Below, piece after piece: positions 58,256 through 64,000 of a DNA stretch of 64,000 bases. The DNA lies in the NCBI GenBank assembly GCA_029204225.1, contig CM055107.1:4906353-4970352 (forward strand), written 5' to 3'. Position 1 is the first letter of the stretch, and each line of letters begins with the position of its first letter. The notes under the pieces were generated by a model. It did no database searches, was not told the DNA's origin, and saw only the letters and a program-made list of their open reading frames with translations. This DNA is from Diphasiastrum complanatum (lineage: Eukaryota; Streptophyta; Lycopodiopsida; Lycopodiales; Lycopodiaceae). A program made the position numbers and the translations under genes.

Positions 58256-59869
58256 TCAGCTGGAAATCTGCACCCATGCTGCAGAACTTGGAATTCCCTG
58301 GTTAACGACAAAGAGCATGTAGTAAGCAGACGGAGCTATCACATTGTTAGTCGGGGCCGTGACTGTTACTTGATATCCAGTCCCTGAGCCCACCTGTTGA
58401 GACACTGCCAGCTTAAGGAGCCGTAAACCTTGTGAAAATGAGTGAGTGGTGTAAGGAGAACTAACTAGATTCACCTCTACGTTGCCTTGTGGTGCGTTTG
58501 GAACTGAGAAGCTGATAGTGAATACGGAATTATATGTAATTGGAGACGTAGGAGAGCTTAAAATTGTAGGGCGCAGGTTAGAGTTTGCGGGGCTGAGATA
58601 GTCAGGAGAGAAGGCTTCGACTCGTAATTCTGTGGGCAAGTAACCAGTGAACGTGTAAAACTGGTGAGTGTTACTGCCAGCCACGAGCACACGGGCATCT
58701 GGCAGCAAATTGGCAGTGGAGTGGTATACTCTAGGAATTGTACTGGCTGTCAATGTGCTAAGTCTATTTCCGGCAGCTGCTGTGGGCACGTACAAGAAGG
58801 GACTCAAATTTGGATTGATCGCATTTCCCCAACCAGAACAGCCATTCTGGGCTCCGTTGATGATTAGAACATCTCCGTTGGGGAGGAGTACCATGTCTCC
58901 CATAGTGCGTGCTGTTGGCATAGTCTCCATCGCCCACGCTGCACTGGTATCGGTAGCAGTTATTCGTCCACAGGTCTGCGATGCCAGTGGAAATGTTGAA
59001 GGATTTTGGAAGGCTCCGAATTGTGCACCTCCACAGACAAGAATTTCAGCTGTTGAGAACCCATCACTAGCCATCAGCGGCAGCATCACTGAAGATCCAG
59101 CTGAAGGATAGTTTCTGGGCTCACCAGGAATAGTTGGATAAGTTCTCACGACAGTGTTGGTGAAGTAATTGTACAGAATAGAATCTCTGTTGGCGAATAT
59201 GAAGAGGTTTCCATCAGGAATGAGGTGAACAAAGGGGTAATAGTTGTCATTTTGAACATCTTCAGTTTGCTGCAAGAATGGTAGATACGTAGTTCCTTGG
59301 CCATTTGCAGGAATGAACTCCGTCGTGAAAACAGATCGTCCGCCAACGATTATCTGTCTACCGTCGGGTAAGATCTGATTAGTAGCATACCAGCGACCCT
59401 GTTGCAGACCTTGATCTGTGGCTTCAACCCAGTCACAGGTGCCATCACTGGGGCAAGGCGTAAAATACCTGACCTTGGTATTGCCATCAAAGTCGCCTCC
59501 TGTTTGCACAAGCATGCCGTTCGCAAAGAACTGGCCGGATGAGCACCAGGTGTCTGTTGCAATATAGAGAGGTCTAATGCTGTTAGATCCGGGGGTGAAG
59601 AGAACAGAGTGGGCCGTGCAGTCATGGGTACTTGTGAGGTCTGAGGAGTCGTCACGGCATCGTCCATTGGGTAAGTTGATCTGAGAAGGTCCAATGTCTG
59701 TCCTATCCAGAAAGATCACAGTTCCAAAGTGTGTGACAGCAGTGTGCATTGAAGCTATGCCAGCGTTCGGAACGAGCAGCTCCCAGCTACCCTGAGCAAG
59801 AACAAGCTCAATGAAGCTAGAAGCCCATAACACAAACGAGATCACGAAGCAGTAATCCATCTGAAACAT
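58256..59869 (-). CDS. GLOX: Glyoxal oxidase-like copper-radical oxidase, secreted, 537 aa
   Basis: A single intact exon encodes a plant aldehyde/glyoxal oxidase, which oxidises aldehydes to acids and releases hydrogen peroxide outside the cell. Residues 1-26 form a signal peptide (hydrophobic core, ending VLAQ before GSWELL). The N-terminal glyoxal-oxidase beta-propeller domain (about 30-425) carries TDTWCSSG with Cys109 and GRWYATNQ with Tyr161, expected to form the Cys-Tyr radical cofactor. RVYHSTANLLPD provides copper ligands Tyr382 and His383. The C-terminal domain (about 430-537, DUF1929) gives the last ligand, His476, in PYTTHSFSQ. All catalytic residues of the galactose-oxidase superfamily are present and the length is normal. 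Two start Met are close together; Met4 lies directly after a TTTCAG that could be a splice acceptor, so a 5'-UTR intron is possible. Such enzymes act in cell-wall and pollen or defence biology in plants; the role here is inferred. Confidence 0.96.
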   Translation of the reverse strand: MFQMDYCFVISFVLWASSFIELVLAQGSWELLVPNAGIASMHTAVTHFGTVIFLDRTDIGPSQINLPNGRCRDDSSDLTSTHDCTAHSVLFTPGSNSIRPLYIATDTWCSSGQFFANGMLVQTGGDFDGNTKVRYFTPCPSDGTCDWVEATDQGLQQGRWYATNQILPDGRQIIVGGRSVFTTEFIPANGQGTTYLPFLQQTEDVQNDNYYPFVHLIPDGNLFIFANRDSILYNYFTNTVVRTYPTIPGEPRNYPSAGSSVMLPLMASDGFSTAEILVCGGAQFGAFQNPSTFPLASQTCGRITATDTSAAWAMETMPTARTMGDMVLLPNGDVLIINGAQNGCSGWGNAINPNLSPFLYVPTAAAGNRLSTLTASTIPRVYHSTANLLPDARVLVAGSNTHQFYTFTGYLPTELRVEAFSPDYLSPANSNLRPTILSSPTSPITYNSVFTISFSVPNAPQGNVEVNLVSSPYTTHSFSQGLRLLKLAVSQQVGSGTGYQVTVTAPTNNVIAPSAYYMLFVVNQGIPSSAAWVQISS

Positions 59870-59990
59870 GAGAAAAATTCAGCAGAAGAGACTATGCTAG
59901 TCAGCGCTTGGACGACCAACAACAAAGCAGCTGCTCAGCTCTTGAGCTTTCTAAGCAGAAATACATTATTATCAAGGCTAACTATGTAGG

Positions 59991-60000
59991 ATATATAGGA
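59991..60000 (-). promoter_or_regulatory. TATA box of the glyoxal oxidase gene
   Basis: Reads TCCTATATAT on the minus strand, about 120 bp before the ATG at 59869, leaving a leader of about 90 nt. Confidence 0.55.
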
Positions 60001-61269
60001 AAGGTTCAAGCATGAAATAGGAAAAACCTTAGCAGATCAGGATGAAGCCTGCACGAGCCTTGACAACTTATGAGGTTGCTCAGCAGTCTTAATTCTAGAA
60101 AAAGTCGGTCTACATAATAATCTAATTAAATCCGCGAGTGTCACATAACCTAATCATTAGAAGCATCGTGGGGAATATTTCAAGCTAATTGGCGACTTGT
60201 CTCGATCCAACCAGCATGCAGCATCTCTCAGATTCTCTTTCTCTCAAAAATTAACAATTGGCAGGCAAAAGGATTGGTGAAAAGCAGCACGCTCAGGTAG
60301 AATTAGTCAGAATAGTTGTTGTCCAATTTGAGAAGAAATGTCAAATGAAGGCTGCTCACCTTTCATAGTATAATTTGTTGTCATGTCAAAACTTGTGTGG
60401 TGACCATAATGATCGCCTGCCACCATAGACATAGTTTTTCTTTTCAAAATGATATCAAAGTATACAATGTCAAGGGCAACTTATTATATGTGGGTGAATT
60501 TAAGATAACTTAGCTTTTTAGTTTATTGGTTGTACTAAGCACTCTATGTGAGCAAGCTTGCTATCAATAGTAAAATCAATTTTAACATTTTTTACAAAGA
60601 AAATGGAGTACCCTCACAAAACGTAATATGTGGGGCAAAATTTTTTTACGGGCACCTTCCGGATGCTGGAAGGTGAATGTAAAAAAATTTACCTTTTTTT
60701 ACACGCACCTTCCGTGCGTGTCAACAAAATTTACCTCTAAAAAAAATGTAAAAACTGAATTCACGTAGAGGAAGGGCCGGCTCCCGGGGCCCTTTCGCCC
60801 ACAGAAGGCATTGCGCCCTCGGGCCTCCGCCCTCGGGCACACCACCTTCCCGGGTGCAAGGGCCTTGGAGCTTACCCTCTCTCCCCCCCCCCCCCCCCCC
60901 CCCGCACAAGTTGTACTCTACTTAACAAGTTGCGTGAGCGACGAGGTGGGTATAGCCATCAATTATGGACATAGGAGTCCTGCTTGCTCATGCTATTGTT
61001 TAATTCATATAACATAGGTAGGATATTATTTGATTGAGTAGAATAGGCAAGGTAGGTAAACAAGTATTATGGATATTCTATGGCATAGGAGACTGTGTCA
61101 TATGAATACAGTTGCTCTATACAACACTAGCCGGAATGGAGTATTCACTGGCATCATCATCAAAGATGCAGGATGTGTTGATTGCCTGGAAAAAGGACAA
61201 TGATTGATTGTACAAATCAATCTACAACGGTTATTGATTGCTAAATCGAAATATCTATCAAGTTCTATA
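60001..61269. other. Upstream intergenic region with hairpins and a C-run
   Basis: No gene. An imperfect inverted repeat lies at 60637-60690 (24-bp arms around GGATGCT), a perfect small hairpin at 60701-60721 (ACACGCAC/GTGCGTGT), a GC-rich patch at 60770-60880, and 21 C at 60883-60903. Frames over the C-run are artefacts. Confidence 0.6.
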
Positions 61270-63865
61270 GGCTAGATCTTGATCTAGAAACAATGCACTA
61301 TAGATTAAAGAGCCTATAAGCTTTCTATAGAGTGTGATGTCCTCAAAGGATGCTTCATCACCATCATTAGAAACTTTACAAACTTGCTCCATAGGGGTGT
61401 CAATCCCTTTACAATCTTTCATGCCAAACCTTTCAAGAATGGAAGTAACGATATTTTGATTGACTTATAATAGTGAAATCACTACCTCTAGAAACTTCTA
61501 TTCCTAGTATAAACTTAAGAATTGTCCTAGATCTACCATCTTGAATTCTCTAGACAATGCAACTTTAACATTTTGTATGCCTTCATAATCATTTCATGTC
61601 AATATAATATCATCAACATAAAGAACTAAAATGATGATCTTACCATCATTACACTTGATGTACAAAGAAGGTTCATAAGAAGCTCTAGGTGCTTGCTTCA
61701 AGCCATATAGGCTCTTCTTCAAATGGCAAACCTTGTCCTCCTCACCATCCTTGATGAAGCCCTCGGGTTGCAACATGTATAATTCCTCCTCCAAGTAGCC
61801 GTTCAAAAATGCATTGGTCACATCCATTTGATAGAGATTCCACTTGAACAAAGTAGCAATACAAATGATCAATCTAATACTATTACAAGCTTTGCTATAG
61901 GTGCAAATGTTTCTTCATAATCTATGCCTTTAGTTTGAAGAAACCCCTTAGCAACAAGTCTAGCTTTGTACTTACTTATATATCCATATTGATTGTACTT
62001 TAATCTATAGATCCACTTACATGCAAGTGGCTTCTTCCCATGTGGAAGGTGTCCAAGATTTCAAGTTTGATTATCTACCAAAGCATCAAACTCTACTTGC
62101 ATTGCATCTCTCCAAGCTTGTGATTTACTAGCATCTTCATAACATGATGGCTCTTCAAGCATTGTAATTAGAAAAGAGTAAGAGGTAGAAGGAGTTTTGT
62201 CTTTCCTTTGCTTTCCTTTCTCAAAGTATGTGAGCCTTGAAGGCTCAGCCTTGTTCCTTGTGGATCTCCTCGGCCCCTTTGGTTCTTGAGCGTGATCTTC
62301 CAAAAAATCATTTTCAAGAAGCTCCTCCTCGGGTTTTGCAAGATCTTCAACACATTGAGGATTAGATGCATTTGAAAACATCTTAGAACTTTGAGATTCA
62401 TCAAATAACACATCCTTGCTAAGTTTACCTTCCTTGAAATAGGATCAAATACCCTATATCCTTTGCTATTTTTACTATAGCCTACAAATATTCCTTTGAA
62501 GGAAGTTGCATCTTCTTTCCTTCTAGTTTCCAAAGGAATCTGGACATAACATATACATCCAAATACTTTAAAGTCTTTTACATTGGACTTATTGCCAAAC
62601 AAAGCTTGATATGGTGAGATCCCACCAATAGCACTACTAGAAGCCTATTACATAAAAAGTTAGCACAAGTTATGGCCTCTCCCAAAAATGAGATGGGTAG
62701 AGATGCATCAAGCCTCAAGGACTTTGCACATTCACATAGGCTCCTATTTTTCCTCTCGGCCATCCCATTTTTTTGGGGGGTGTAGGAACAAGTAAACTCT
62801 CTCTTAATGCCATTGCTCTCACAAAAGTCTCTCATCTTATTGGAGATATATTCTCCTCCATTATCACATCTTAGAGATTTAATGCAAGAACTAAGTTGTT
62901 TTTCCACTAGAGACTTAAACTTCACAAAAGCTTCATATACAAGGCTTTTCTTAGACAATGAATCTATCCAGGTGTATCTAGTACAATCATCTATGAAATT
63001 CACATACATTAAAGCACCTCCATTACTTTCATGAGAAAAAGCATGTACATCTGAATGAATAAGATCCAAGGGTGAAGTAGATCTTGAAAAGATCTCTTGT
63101 AGGATGTCTTGTGTGACTTTGCGAGGCCACATGCCTCACACACTTTGCCACACTTTGTGAATGATTTTCATAGGCCGAGAGCTAGCTCCTTTGAGGCCAT
63201 GGACTCCATTGATTGAAGATTAGGCTTGCCTAATCTTTTGTGACAAAGCTCCACTTGAGTCATCTCCTCCCTTCCCATATTCACACTTTCAATGGCCACA
63301 TTTGCAGCCAACTTAAAATTCCTTCCTTGCTTAATGCCACTAGCTATGCACTTATCATGTTTCAAGATGGAACACACTCCATTCTTGAAATGTACATCTA
63401 GCCCATTATCCATTAGTTGACCAACACTAAGCAAATTTTTGGTAATGGATGGAACATACAAAACATTATCAAGATCTATCCTTTTAGATGGTCCTAAGAA
63501 TAATGGAATAGATCCTATGCCATCTATCTTACATTCTTGATCACTAGTAGTGTAGATTGATTTCTTAGAATCATTACAAGATAGTAAAGTAGAAAAGACA
63601 TGCTTGTTGAATGACATGTGGGAACTAGCCCCACTATCAATTCACCATGTCTCTTTGCTTGATGTTGGTGTAGATGCTACCATCAAGGATGTGTTGAAGC
63701 CATCCTCTTCATCCTCCTCTTGTGCAAGATTTCCATGATCCTCATTGCCTTGTGAGATCTTCTTCTTATAGCATTTAGAAGCAAAATGTCCTTTCTTTCC
63801 ACAAAAGAAATACTTTAGCTTAGCTTTGTTCTTGATCTTTCCTTTGGAGGTAGAGCCACCATTCT
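61270..63865 (-). pseudogene. Ty1/copia element: zinc knuckle, protease, integrase, reverse transcriptase
   Basis: The longest copia copy in the window, read from 63865 down. Knuckle YFFCGKKGHFASKC, with the first Cys lost (63820-63780). Protease: TSSKETW(stop)IDSGASSHMS keeps D-S-G, but a Trp codon has become TGA (about 63640). Pre-integrase: LDNVLYVPSITKNLLSVGQL (63480-63415). Integrase with [41 protein letters not shown] and MAERKNRSLCECAKSLRLDA (63132-62580), then GYSKNSKGYRVFDP. Linker with RRSTRNKAEPSRLTYFEK. Reverse transcriptase: [34 protein letters not shown] and VLYVDDIIL (61872-61594), ending with DTPMEQVC and YRKLIGSLIYSALF at about 61270. RNase H and LTRs are missing. Frame shifts near 62590, 62430, 62060, 61880 and 61600. 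Confidence 0.9.
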
Positions 63866-63869
63866 AACA

Positions 63870-64000
63870 ATGACAGCCTTGGAAAACAAGACACCGTATG
63901 AAATGTGGACAGGTAAAAGGCTTGATCTGTCATACGTACGTGTGTTTGGATGTGCAGCATATAAGTACATACCAAAAAAAATTAGAAACAAGCTCGACGA
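63870..64000 (+). pseudogene. Ty1/copia integrase C-terminal fragment, open at window end
   Basis: The plus strand reads ALENKTPYEMWTGKRLDLSY, then VRVFGCAAYKYIPKKIRNKL, the region after the copia integrase core. It is a different subfamily from the minus-strand copy it touches at 63866. It continues beyond the window, so its state is unknown. Confidence 0.75.

Noticed and set aside
58664-59694. Several open frames of 66-147 codons within the oxidase gene
   Set aside because: They overlap the intact 537-codon gene in other frames and show no independent motif.
60721-61017. Gly-rich and Pro-rich frames over the C-run
   Set aside because: They are driven by the homopolymer and GC-rich patch, with no domain.

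Overview
This window looks like nuclear DNA of a repeat-rich land plant. It holds plant Ty1/copia and Ty3/gypsy (Tat-like) retrotransposon debris, primer-binding sites matching initiator-Met tRNA, a tRNA-derived retroposon, GT-AG introns, long GA/CT microsatellites and one intact plant-type glyoxal (copper-radical) oxidase gene. The species cannot be named from the sequence. A fern or another large-genome lineage would fit, but that is inference. Most of the window is nested, decayed mobile DNA; only the glyoxal oxidase gene is clearly intact.

Layout. 0-3.1 kb: a copia RNase H end with its 3' LTR (+), abutting a second copia pol remnant (-). 3.2-10.7 kb: a gypsy gag gene (-) with four zinc-knuckle motifs, split by about 5.5 kb of LTR-derived, almost ORF-less DNA; a tRNA-type retroposon sits in the TATA box of that LTR. 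10.7-16 kb: copia integrase scrap, gypsy protease (+), gypsy integrase and RNase H remnants (-), a CT microsatellite. 16.2-18.1 kb: 5' part of a copia element (gag, knuckle, protease) whose LTR carries a long palindrome.

18.5-27.6 kb is different. Retroelement motifs are absent and there is a compact set of small, partly spliced, unassigned genes on both strands. It centres on a tandemly duplicated promoter block rich in CACGTG motifs. The promoter drives, outward, an unassigned minus-strand gene and a plus-strand gene for a very divergent histone H3/CENH3-like protein. This is the most unusual part of the window.

28-35.7 kb: gypsy gag-protease (+), copia pol plus 3' LTR (+), a satellite-like tract full of AGTACCAAA, and gypsy reverse transcriptase (-). 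35.7-43.1 kb: possible CACTA-associated exons (-) next to a giant inverted-repeat (foldback) element of about 6.25 kb whose arms carry arrays of a small palindrome, GTCCA-N4-TGGAC, with GA/CT repeats at its core. 43.4-57 kb: transposon fragments, several solo or partial LTRs (two in opposite orientation), decayed copia and gypsy pieces, and a GA microsatellite. 58.3-59.9 kb: the glyoxal oxidase gene (-) with a TATA box. 61.3-64 kb: a long copia element (-) joined to a fragment of another copia (+) that runs off the window.

There is no operon-like or pathway logic here. The glyoxal oxidase gene is an isolated host gene. The 18.5-27.6 kb cluster may be a host gene cluster or an unrecognised DNA element.
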